This document shows, piece after piece, positions 49,501 through 59,800 of a stretch of 64,000 nt of DNA; within the stretch, counting starts at the first letter, position 1, and each line of letters starts with the position of its first letter. Under the pieces are notes generated by a model. It made no database searches and was not told the DNA's origin. It saw only the letters and a list, made by a program, of their open reading frames with translations. The stretch covers positions 3,534,001 to 3,598,000 of the forward strand of contig NC_088307.1 in the NCBI RefSeq assembly GCF_032854445.1, in the 5' to 3' direction. The translations under genes and the position numbers were made by a program. Source of the DNA: Liolophura sinensis. Taxonomy: Eukaryota; Mollusca; Polyplacophora; Chitonida; Chitonidae.

Positions 49501-50901
49501 TACTGACCTCCAGCAGGTTGATTCTCCTCACCCACCCATTTACCTACATAACTTCCAGTCCTTGTGTTAACCGGACAGGTAAAGTACACTGGGAATGACT
49601 ACAGGTGATGACTGTTTGTGAACAACTTGTTAAGTACAACATTAAGCCCTGAGCACTCACTCACTCACTCAAGAGCCCTTTAAACTTATAGCTAACCTAT
49701 GAGTAACGATTAAAATGTATCTAGCGTCAGTTGTGAAGCCAGATCCAGCATAACAAGGTTTAGTACAAATTATCATCTCTTCAATTTACAGATATTAAAG
49801 TCCCATTAGGTGTTGCACAACTATTGACTGATGCTTGTATGGTGTGGAACCAATCAAAAACCTTGACAGATACTGCCTGGGTGTTTGTAGCACAGGGATT
49901 GGCTACAGTCATCAGGGTAAGTGTGAAGATACTGGGTTTGTAAAACAGTGCCCATTTCCTGGCTGACAATGTAACTGGTGTCTTTCACAGTCTACTCCTA
50001 CATGTTCATCTTAGTACATGTAGCTGTTCGAGGAGTGTGTTTCACAATGCTATTTTGCGCTAAATTTTTGTGCAAAATATTTGATGCCTTTTACTGAAAC
50101 TTGGCTAATATTGTATGACAACAGCAATGAATCAGTGATCAAAATTTTATCAGTTTGGACAATAATTTGCAGACTTTAATTTGGGTTAGGCTAAAATCTG
50201 AAATTACTTAGTGAAATTACCCCCTGGGCTACCCATGTAGTGATCTTATAGATCACACAGTGGTCCTGCATGATGTTCTGAAATTTTCTATTTGCTACTT
50301 ATCACAGTGTAATATAAAACATATGTGTGCCATACCAAAAATGTGGGAAGTTTCCAAAATTTTACATTTTTATTGTATTTGATCAAAGTTTGATTTTTTT
50401 CCCAATTTTGACAGTACTGGTGGTCTAACGCGTGCAGTTCACATGGCATGTTTGTACAGTATAACATACTTCTCCGTGTAAAACTGACGTGCGAGCGAGC
50501 AGACACTGTAATTCAGAGTATTATTACAGATTTTACTTAATTCTGCTTTTCAGGAAATTTGTTTGGTTGATCCAAAGCTGGAGGACAGTGTGAACTCTCG
50601 CACATATCTACTGGCTCAGATCTTCTGCCAGATGTGCCATGTGATGAGCGTCCTCCCTCTGCAGGCCTGTGACCATGTGTACTTGGTAATGCTGCAAACC
50701 CTCAACATTTACAAAGGAGTGAAGATGCAGTGTAGAACATCCAGCTCACCTGGGGATTGGCGAGCGTACTTTTACATCTGTCAGAACCTGGAGATGAGCA
50801 TGCTTGATGTACTGAAGCGCTATGTGAAGGAGGAAATGACAGAAAAGTCAAACCTTGAGAGACAGATGGAGGAAATCCTTGAGATAAACCGTGGTATCTG
50901 A
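34538..50901 (+). CDS. GEMIN4: GEMIN4 homologue (SMN complex component), complete
   Basis: Fifteen coding exons: 34538-34636, 35401-35670, 36244-37423, 39042-39096, 40124-40256, 40652-40771, 42531-42635, 42800-42955, 43658-44003, 44718-44821, 46529-46574, 47258-47403, 48189-48324, 49792-49916 and 50554-50901 (TGA). All borders are GT-AG and the total is 3369 nt with no internal stop, about 1122 residues (human about 1058). The start is supported by an in-frame TAG at 34508 with no earlier ATG. GEMIN4-like stretches include AKILQAFPSV across exons 7/8, VILLCLCEMLQECEHFW in exon 9, VLRLRTVLG in exon 10, VLPDLLHSEWLHVMTVCEHL in exon 13, and AQIFCQMCHVMSVLP in exon 15. The protein is predicted all-helical. 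GEMIN4 scaffolds the SMN complex that loads Sm proteins onto snRNAs in the cytoplasm and Gems. Introns 4, 5, 10 and 13 hold minisatellites abutting splice sites. Orthology is inferred from recognised similarity over the whole length. Confidence 0.9.
34955..35090 (+). mobile_element. SINE-A 3' fragment
   Basis: CAGCAACCTGCGGATGGTTG, then TATAAGTGAAATATTCTTGA and an (AATA)n tail. Intron 1 of GEMIN4, just after a smaller fragment at 34850-34890. Confidence 0.78.
38040..38765. repeat. 85-bp tandem repeat in GEMIN4 intron 3
   Basis: Nine copies of an 84-85 bp unit (GATAAGAAACTAA and CAAAAGCACTAAAGGCCTTA). Minus-strand frames of 65-105 codons are products of repetition. Confidence 0.93.
40355..40618. 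repeat. Short tandem repeat before GEMIN4 exon 6
   Basis: CAGGTGTTGATTTGCTG units pass into GTGTTCATGTTACAG units. Every unit contains CAG|GT-like sequence, giving many decoy splice signals 30-300 bp before the exon 6 acceptor. Confidence 0.85.
41090..41165 (+). mobile_element. SINE-C fragment
   Basis: GACTGGGTGGGATATTG, then GGGCATGATACTTCAGTGGC, as in the SINE-C body. Confidence 0.55.
41815..42110 (+). mobile_element. SINE-C, near full length
   Basis: Head CAGTGACCTAATGGTTAGAG, B-box-like GGGATCAAACCCGGGTC, body TTGTTTGGCGCTCAGGCAC and CGATGTCATGTCTGGTGTCT. In GEMIN4 intron 6. Confidence 0.8.
43090..43290 (+). repeat. Dispersed repeat D2, copy 2
   Basis: TTTTCAGTGGAATTTATGCA and CTTAGAATGTTTCAGAATAC match the copies at 34040 and 57886. 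GEMIN4 intron 8. Confidence 0.65.
44376..44482 (+). mobile_element. SINE-A 3' fragment
   Basis: CCGGTTTCCTCCCACC, GTATAAGTGAAATATTTTTG and an (AAAT)n tail. GEMIN4 intron 9. Confidence 0.75.
44812..45070. repeat. 35-bp repeat that duplicates the GEMIN4 exon 10 donor
   Basis: Seven units of GTATGTTGTGTTTACAAACA plus CCTGTTGTGTTGCAG start at the exon 10 donor (44821). Each copy restores a CAG|GTATGT donor-like sequence. Confidence 0.92.
45205..46150. repeat. 104-bp tandem repeat in GEMIN4 intron 10
   Basis: Nine nearly identical units (CACACTTTGCTTGGGTTGTG to GACAAACATCTGTTGTG), period 104-105 bp. Confidence 0.95.
46200..46430 (+). mobile_element. SINE-A, 5'-truncated
   Basis: ATGATCCAGGAGCCTCCCAC, GCTGGCTTCCTGTCTGGC, then GTATAAGTGAAATATTCTTC and an A-rich tail. 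GEMIN4 intron 10. Confidence 0.8.
47769..47997 (+). mobile_element. SINE-A, near full length, diverged
   Basis: GGGGTATCCGTGGCCGAGG head, CCAGCACGGCACAATGACCC, a CAACCTGCGGCTGATCGTGG body and an AAATACA tail. GEMIN4 intron 12. Confidence 0.78.
48325..49635. repeat. 125-bp tandem copies of GEMIN4 exon 13 with its donor
   Basis: Ten full copies and one partial of a 125-126 bp unit made of the last ~105 nt of exon 13 (from CTACATGTGATGACAG) plus about 20 nt of intron (GTAAGTACACTGGGAATG). Most copies keep CAG|GTAAG, one reads CAATTAAG. Two copies have AGGTGAG in place of AGGTTGA, a TGA in the exon 13 frame. Confidence 0.95.
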
Positions 50902-50981
50902 ATTTTAGTTTGGGTGTCTGCCCATTTATAGTGAGGCCATGAATTTTAGTTTGGGTGTCTGCCCATTTATAGTGAGGCCAT
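50899..50981. repeat. 41-bp direct duplication at the GEMIN4 stop
   Basis: TGAATTTTAGTTTGGGTGTC to GTGAGGCCA occurs twice head to tail. The first copy begins with the stop codon itself, so the coding end is unaffected. Confidence 0.9.
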
Positions 50982-52340
50982 GGATATGTCAGTGTTTAAC
51001 CATTGTGTCATGGAGACATGGTACCCTGTAAGACCCTAGAGGCACAATAGATACAGTTTTATCATATCATATACAATTTGGTGTGACTTCTGTAGTTTTA
51101 TACCAAGCAGGGATATTCAGAACTAACCAAGACTGACTAATTATTGTCTTCATAGAACTAGAGATTAAAAATTCTCAGTCCCAATACAGCAAAACTAATA
51201 CCAAATACTAAAACAAATTTCAAATTCTAGCAATCCTCTATGGATACAAAAACCAGCAGAGAATTTTAACTGATTATTGTCTTAATAGAAGTAGAGATGA
51301 TCAATTCTTAGTCTAGATTCATGGGATACAGCGAAACTAAAGCCACTTCATGGATCAAGTTCCAAGCCTGATGGTGATTGAAGACATTCCAAGATAATTC
51401 TAGCGTTCTTTTATTGGCGCGAAACCAACAAAGAAATTGTACTCCCCCCAACCAGCAAGCATGAAGAACAAAATGTATACAAACAAAAAATAGAAACACA
51501 TGTAATTTTATTCCCTTTAATATACAGATATCTTATTTTTGTCTGCTTGAAGGATATTTCATTTAATACAGCTCCATTGTTCCTGTCTCACTGTAGAAGA
51601 TGTCAGAGGTCAGTTTCTTAGATTTATGTCTTGCACAAGGTCATTAACATGCATACAGGTAGATGGGATGTATTTAAAGACAGATAAGCATGGCAACTTC
51701 ATGTTAAGCCCGAAAAGAAATAAAACACAAGAGTGCATATAGTATTTCAAAGGTTTTTTATTCTGTATTTCATTTTTCTGTTAATCTGCACATGTAAATT
51801 GGTACATGACTTGGCCAGGTTTCTTCCTTGAATTATGAAATGTTTTGGGTCTTTGGCACAAGAATGGGCTCCTTTACAATGTAAAATTATAAAATGGTGT
51901 GAACAGGTAAAAATATTGGTCAATCAATGAATTAGCATCATTGCTCAGTATTTCAGGCCTACACAAGCTGGCTTCAAACTGTGTAAAAACACTCTGCATT
52001 CTCTGCTGTTAGACTGCAATGCCTGTAAACTACGTCCATGATTTACAAGCAACTGTACAGAAACCGTGGCATATAACAGAAAATAACAACAGAGTTAGCC
52101 ACTTTTAGGCAGGCAAAATTCCCCATACCATCATACCAATAAATTGTCCTTCCTCAAGTTCAAAGTTTCAAAAAGTATTTCTTGAAACATCTTGCATAGT
52201 GTGTTACAGAAATATACTTTGGAACGGGAGTTACAAAGCCGTGCATTTTCATGAATCCTGGTCCAGGGAATTTACATGTACCTGACAATTGTTTGACCCT
52301 GTACTCAAGAAAGTTTCAATTGTAACACAATGATCAGAGT
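50982..52340. other. GEMIN4 3' flank
   Basis: Probable 3' untranslated region and spacer. AATAAA at 51719-51724 is one candidate poly(A) signal and ATTAAA near 51165 another. No gene seen. Confidence 0.4.
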
Positions 52341-52354
52341 TATGGATGGAGAAA

Positions 52355-52512
52355 ATCAGGGCAGAGCTTGGAGGAAACCAGAGCAGAGCTTGGAGGAAAC
52401 CAGGGCAGAGCTCGGAGGAAACCAGGGCAGGGCTTGGAGGAAACCAGACACAGCCCAGAAGAAACAATGGCACAGCCCAGAGGGAACAATGGCACAGCCC
52501 AGAGGAAACCCA
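52355..52512. repeat. 22-bp minisatellite
   Basis: About seven units of GCAGAGCTTGGAGGAAACCA drifting to CACAGCCCAGAGGAAAC. Overlapping frames in three phases are not genes. Confidence 0.88.
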
Positions 52513-52519
52513 GCACCCT

Positions 52520-53080
52520 TTATCAGATACACAACTCAAAATTCTGTCCATGACTAAATTCCCTATTATGCCAGGTTGTGAGAGCTATTGGTGATTTGAA
52601 ATCTTATGGGAAAATATGCAAGAGTTTCAGAGATACTTTCATTAGGAAATCAAACAATCATGGCATATTGTATTTAACTGTGATACAATTGCAATGATCA
52701 ACTGAAGTTTGAAAAAAATGTAACAATATACGATGTGATGAAATAATGAACGTGTCAATATGTGATGTGATGAAATAATGAATGTGTCAATTTGCCCTCA
52801 TACATTAATACATTTGTTCTTCACAAAATATATCACCACAATAGGATGTGGCTGCAATACTGCTGAAGCAGCATGAAGTTCTGTCATTCAAAGAGCACAC
52901 TGTTTTAAATGCTGGTGATGGTAAATTCTCCAGCCCTGTCCCTGACAGGTGAATGTTTGGGATAATTAAAATGTACAATGTCTCTAATTACACAAAGGGG
53001 AACACTTAAAATGTAGACATTGAAGAAAAAGACCTTCAAAAAATCGAAGTAGGCATCACCAAAAATACCACTTTAAACCA
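52520..53080. other. Spacer between convergent genes
   Basis: A short duplication (GATGTGATGAAATAATGAA at 52732 and 52762) is the only pattern seen. Confidence 0.5.
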
Positions 53081-53084
53081 TGCA

Positions 53085-53460
53085 TAAGTATACTTTCGTT
53101 TACGTTTTTAGATTTTTTGTGAAAACAGTTAAAGCATTCAAACATTTGAATTCTAAGGTGAGCTTTATGAACTATACTATCCGAGGTTAGGAACTCTGAA
53201 GTCACACTGACGTTTTTCCAACTCTAATCATGACACTGAATGTTGGAATAACTCTTTTTTACCCATGAATAAAAAAATTCATTTCTTCTGGTGAACATCA
53301 GGCAAAAAAGGTGATGTGACCTCAGAGTTCAGTCAGTATGGTTCCTAAAGCCCACCATGATATTCAAATATTTGAATGCCTGCCAACACTCTTAAAATAA
53401 AAAACCTGAAAGAATAAATGAAAGTATTTTTATGCACAGTTTTCAGTTGTCTGTATGTAT
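53085..53460. mobile_element. Foldback element F1, copy 2
   Basis: The arm at 53095-53220 (GCATTCAAACATTTGAATTC, GAACTCTGAAGTCACACTGA) is inverted at 53300-53450. Same family as 4620-5070. Confidence 0.72.
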
Positions 53461-53808
53461 GGAAATTCTGTATTTTGCTTTCTGAGATACTTGTCAGTAA
53501 AGTAAAAATGCCTGCTTCAGGTACTTCATTGCTATTTTCAAATTCTTTAACATCGATACTGTGTTAACAAAGCATTTCCAGTGCTTCATCACCAAAATAT
53601 CAGATAAATGTTATTCTATTAAACGTACAATTTCTCACCTTTAATGCAATAAATCTTTCCAGGACATTTGAAATGTAGTCATATCATGGAAACAAATAAA
53701 TTTAAAATTGTCATCAAGATGGATAAAAAACACACACCCCTGAGAAAATTTAAAAGACATTCTTAAATATTACATTGTTTATTGTAAGAATGCAGGTGAT
53801 TTCCAGTG

Positions 53809-56800
53809 TCATGACCAGGCTTCCACCTGAAATCGCTTAGTCCTCTCCATGTCTTTGATGTAATGATCTGCCTGCTCAGAGTCCAGCTCTCCTTCGTTCA
53901 TGATTATCTCCCTTAGAGCACTCTTCACATCCTCCGGCATTTGCTTGGCATTTCTTGAACACATCACAATTAGTACCAATATAAATCATTTCTAGGCTAA
54001 GACCTTAACGATGTTCAGATCAATATTTAAAAGTACACTTTAGTTCGATGAGGGAGATATTTAGTATCGTAACTGCTGGACAAAAATCTTGATTTCCTAC
54101 AATTATTCATTTCTCACAATCAAACCGAAAGTTTTCATCACCATTCCACGAACACTTAAGTCACGGAGAGTGAATAGAACTAACACTGTAATGAATACAA
54201 GGCCTTTTTCCTTCTAGAAAGTTACAGATAATATTAAGAGCATTTATTTATTTGATTGGTGTTTTACGCCGTACTCAAGAATATTTCACTTATACGACGG
54301 CGGTCAGCATTATGGTGGGATGAAACCAGGCACAGCCCAGGGGAAACCCACGACCATCCGCAGGTTGCTGACAGACCTTCCCACTTACGGCCGGAGAGGA
54401 TGCCAACATGAGCTGGACTTCAACTCACAGCGACTGCATTGGTGAGAGACTCCTTGAACAGTGGCATGTGTTGTTACACAACAGTTTTACTCATTCATTT
54501 ATCATTCATAAGATGGTGGTCAGTTTTACGAGTTGAGGAAACTCATTTGATTAAGTCCAGTATGCTGAGTTGGTGTGTCATGTGTGGTGTCAGTGTCATG
54601 TGAAAGGGTAGGATGTGATGTCTGTCGTCAGTACATGTGACTAGGAGGGGTGTGATGTCTGTTGTCTGTAAATGTGACTAGGAGGGATGTGATGTCTGTC
54701 GTCAGTACATGTGACTAGGTGAGGTGTGATGTCTGTTGTCTGTACATGTGACTAGGAGGGGTGTGATGTCTGTTGTCAGTACATGTGACTAGGAGGGATG
54801 TGATGTCTGTCGTCAGTACATGTGACTAGGAGGGGTGTGATGTCTGTTGTTAGTACATGTGACTAGGAGGGGTGTGATGTCTGTCGTCAGTACATGTGAC
54901 TAGGAGGGGTGTGATGTCTGTTGTCTGTACATGTGACTAGGAGGGGTGTGATGTCTGTTGTCAGTATATGTGAATAGGTGAGGTGTGATGTCCGTTGTCA
55001 GTACATGTGACTAGGAGGGGTGTGATGTCTGTCGTCAGTACATGTGACTAGGAGGGGTGTGATGTCTGTTGTCTGTACATGTGACTAGGAGGGGTGTGAT
55101 GTCTGTTGTCAGTATATGTGAATAGGTGAGGTGTGATGTCCGTTGTCAGTACATGTGACTAGGAGGGATGTGATGTCTGTCGTCAGTACATGTGACTAGG
55201 AGGGGTGTGATGTCTGTTGTCTGTACATGTGACTAGGAGGGGTGTGATGTCTGTTGTCAGTATATGTGAATAGGTGAGGTGTGATGTCCGTTGTCAGTAC
55301 ATGTGACTAGGAGGGGTGTGATGTCTGTTGTCTGTACATGTGACTAGGAGGGGTGTGATGTCTGTTGTCAGTATATGTGAATAGGTGAGGTGTGATGTCT
55401 GTTGTTAGTACATGTGACTAGGAGGGGTGTGATGTCTGTTGTCAGTACATGTGACTAGGAGAGGTGTGATGTCTGTTGTTAGTACATGTGACTAGGAGGG
55501 GTGTGGTGTCTATTGTCAGTTTATGTGACTAGGTGAGGTGTGATCTCTGTTGTCAGCATATGTGAACAGGAGGGGTGTGATGTCTGTTGTCTGTAATTGT
55601 GACTAGGAGGGGTGTGATGTCTGTTGTCAGTATATGTGAATAGGTGAGGTGTGATGTCTGTTGTCAGTACACATGACTAGGAGGGGTGTGATATCTGTTG
55701 TTAGTACATGTGACTAGGAGGGGTGTGATGTCTGTTGTTAGTACATGTGACTAGGAGGGGTGTGGTGTCTATTGTCAGTTTATGTGACTAGGTGAGGTGT
55801 GATCTCTGTTGTCAGCACATGTGAACAGGAGGGATGTCATGTCTCTTGTCGAGTACATGTGATTAGCTGGGGGGTGATGTCTGTTGTCAATATATGCAAC
55901 TAGGTCGGATGTGATGTCTGTTGTCAGTACTCTGAAACTGGGTGGGGTTTTATGTATGTCTCTATTCTTTGGGTTTGAACGTCATACTTAACAATTTTCC
56001 AGTCATATGACGACAAGAAGTCATTAGGTGTTTGTACATATATTGTCTTCTTGTTGCAGGATGCTTCATTACCGCCAAAGAACTGTCGCCACTGAAGCAT
56101 CATGCCGAAGACACCTGACATGACACCTCATCCAGTCACATTATATTGACACCGGGCCAACCAGTCATGTTTCCTTGCTCTAAGCTCCCACTGCTGAGCT
56201 CCAAGGGAGGAAGCAAGTACCATTTTTAAAGTCTTTCGAATGACCTGCCCCAGGTTTGATCTCCTGACTTTGAGGCGGACACTCCAACCATCAGGCCACC
56301 AAAGTGGTTGGGTGGTGTTGTCATGTCTGATGTCTGTACATGTGACTAGTTGTCGTTCCATGTCTGGTGTCTCTAAATGTGACTGTATGGGGTGCCATGT
56401 CTGCTGTCTGTACTAGGTGTGGTGTTATGCCTGGTGTCTGTATATGTGACTGAATGGGGTGCCTGTCTGGCGTCTGTACGTGTGACTGGGTGGTGTCTGC
56501 ATGTGTGACTGGATGGGATGCCTGTTAAATGTCTGTACGTGTGACTGGGTGCCTGTTAAATGTCTGTACGTGTGCATGTGTGACTGGGTGGGATGCCTGT
56601 TAAATGTCTGTATGTGTGACTGGGTGGTGTCTGCATGTGTTACTGGGTGGGGTGCCCGTCAGGTGTCTGCATGTGTGACTGGGTAGGGTGCCTGTCAGGT
56701 GTCTGTATGTGTGACTGGGTGGGATGCCTCAGGTGTCTGTATGTGTGACTGGGTGGGGTGCCTGTGTCAAGACTTTAGCATGAAATTTCAGTCATGCAAA

Positions 56801-59800
56801 ACTGACTGTCTTTCCAAGATAACTTCATATAGATATCACACAGTATTCATTTTAAAAAGGTATGTCAAGGAAAACAATCAAGCCACCAGTCTCACCCTGC
56901 AATATAAAACCAAGCTTTCTCTCCATGGATTAATCTCCACACCAGAGCACTCTGCTCCTTCAGCCGATGCTGCACATACACCTTGTCTTCCTGAAATTAC
57001 AGCGGGAAAAATCCCTCACTCTATATTACCAACAAGAAAAAGTTGCCACACAATCTTTACGACAAAATTCCTGTGCAAACTTGTAACTCCAAGAGTTCAT
57101 TCTTCTACAGAATAAACTAATTCGTCAATGTTTTCAACCCTTTATGCAACCAATATTTTTAACATTCTGAGAGAACTGTGGGCTACGGGGATGTACAGAA
57201 ATAATTTGCACAGTTCTATGAAGCTTTAGTGACTTGCAAATCATTTTTAGCGTCGTTTTCATCATAATTATATGTAAAAATTCCACTGAAGAAAGTACTT
57301 TAGTCATTGAGAAGATTGAAGATTTACATTTTGTTCTCTTTATAAGAACTGAATGTTTGCAAAGTGATCAACAGTTAACTCTACCAATCTCAATGCACAG
57401 CCCGCACACACGTCTCTCATGTGATTGTAAAACTGGTCAAAAGTTAACACAAGCTACACACTAACCTGATCTCTGGAGAAAGCTGTAAAGAGCTGCAGAA
57501 GACCCTTGTCAACCTGACTCTGCCATTCCTCTTTACAGAAGAAATCCTTCTCCCGGCTTCTACACCCAAAAAATAACACATTTCCTGGAAAGGGAAAAAT
57601 TCCTGAGGTTGTAAACAGAGGTTGATAGAACCTGAGGAATCCCAGGTTGTTGGGAAACCTTATCACATATAACCGGATAAAGCTATCATGAGCTGGACTA
57701 GAAGTCGCAGCAATCAAACTGAAGAGAGGTTACTTGGCCATTGTGCTGCTCTAACATGCTTACCACTTTAGTAATATATAAAACATGTTTTGTTTTTTTT
57801 AGCATACAAAGAATTATTATCACAGAAAGAGGTCGTAGCTGATAGAAAATGCTATTAATGTATATCTTCAACATTTTCCACCACTAAAGCACTTTTTTCA
57901 GTGGAATTTATGCATTTAATTATCATGAAATTTCTCTACATCCCATAGTTTTCTCTGAATGCTTCAAAATATACATTGCAGTGGTGGTGGAAAAGGTTAA
58001 AAAAATTGGGCTATTCAAAAAGTTACATGTAGAATACGTTTGTTTAACGTGCAATGCTCAGTGTGCAGTTTGAGGTTTGGTTAGCAGGCAATGCTCAGTG
58101 TGCATTGTGAGGCTTGGTTAACGTGCTGTGCTCAGCCAATAGGCACTGAATCAACAGTGTGATAGTATGAGAGACTTGAAAAACAGTTTGAGGTTTGGTT
58201 AATGTGCAATGCTCAGTGTGCAGTTTGAGGTTTGGTTAACGTGCAATGCTCAGTGTGCAGTTTGAGGTTTGGTTAGCGTGCAATGCTCAGTGTGCAGTTT
58301 GAGGTTTGGTTAGCGTGCAATGCACGATGTGCAGTTTGAGGTTTGGTTAGCGTGCAATGCAAAGTGTGCATTTTGAAGTTTGGTTAGCGTGCAATGCAAA
58401 GTGTGCAGTTTGAGGTTTGGTTAGCGTGCAATGCTCAGTGTGCAGTCTGAGGTTTGGTTAGCATGCAATGCTCAGTGTGCAGTTTGAGGTTTGGTTAGCG
58501 TGCAATGCTCAGTGTGCAGTTTGAGGTTTGGTAGCGTGTATGCTCAGTGTGCATGGACAAAGAGGAACAAAAATACAGATAAATTTCTTGTCAGTTTCTA
58601 CACTAAATCATGCTCTGTCTAGAAATTTTATTCTAAAAGCAAAAAATTTTCATAAACATTACTTTTGGAGGCAAACTTGGTTACATCTCCTACCTTCCAA
58701 ACAAACCTCCAATACTTTTCTGAGATGAACAAAACTAACAAAATCCCGTCAAAATTAGGGTGATATTTTGGGATGTCTTTACCACATCCTCATTCACTTA
58801 CCACCGATGGCTTGAACAGACCAGACCTTGCCTGTAGAAACCCACGGAATGGAGCACAGCCTGTGCCTGAAAAACAAAAACATAAATCTGTTCCTGCACA
58901 AAATCATTCATTTCTTCCCCTTTCTTTTTTATTATTATTTGTAAGGTAAAAAGCCAGATTTCCTTCACTAATAAAGGTAATATTTCACTCAGATATCACT
59001 CAATACCAGACGCTCTGACATCGAAAAAGATTTTTTTTTCATGACGTTCGGATCTGAGCTCAGTGGGATGAGGTCGTAATACATCTTCAACCACTCATTT
59101 CTACGATTTATATTTTCTACCATGTTGTACAACACATCACAAGCCAAATCACGCTATATAAACATCTGTGTAACCCGCACTGTTATACAGCCAAAAACAC
59201 AGCTCATGTTGTTCAGATACACATAATCATGATATTGTAAAAACATAAATAATAAAAAGGTTACTGAAAGTCGCGTCTTGTGGGCTTATCGTTTTCACTC
59301 CTCACCAAAAAATATTTATGGTAATTCAACCTTCACCATGCAATATGCTCCATTTATTTCACACTTAGTTCTTCGCTTTTTCAAGTTCAGATTACATGAT
59401 TTCCCAATGGGCAATTTAGATGAACATGACAGATAACAAAGACAGACTTTTGCATGACACTAACACAAGAAGCTGACAAATATTCTTATGTAAACTTTGT
59501 ATGTTTACTTACTTATTTGACTGGTGTTTAATGTAGGATTGAAGAATTTTCTCTTATATGACTGCAGTATTAAGATAATGAAACCCACCAAACCTGGAGT
59601 CCTGGAAAAATCACCATCCTCCACCAGCTACACGTACACACACCTTACAAACCTTCTGACTTAAAGCCACAGCTAAAACAGCAAAAGCTGGATTTGAACC
59701 CATGACCTCAATGGTGAGGGGAACATAAGCTGTGGAAACAGCACAACATTCTGTGGAGTTGCATTAATCATTCAATTTTTTTTTTTTTTGTCACTCACTG

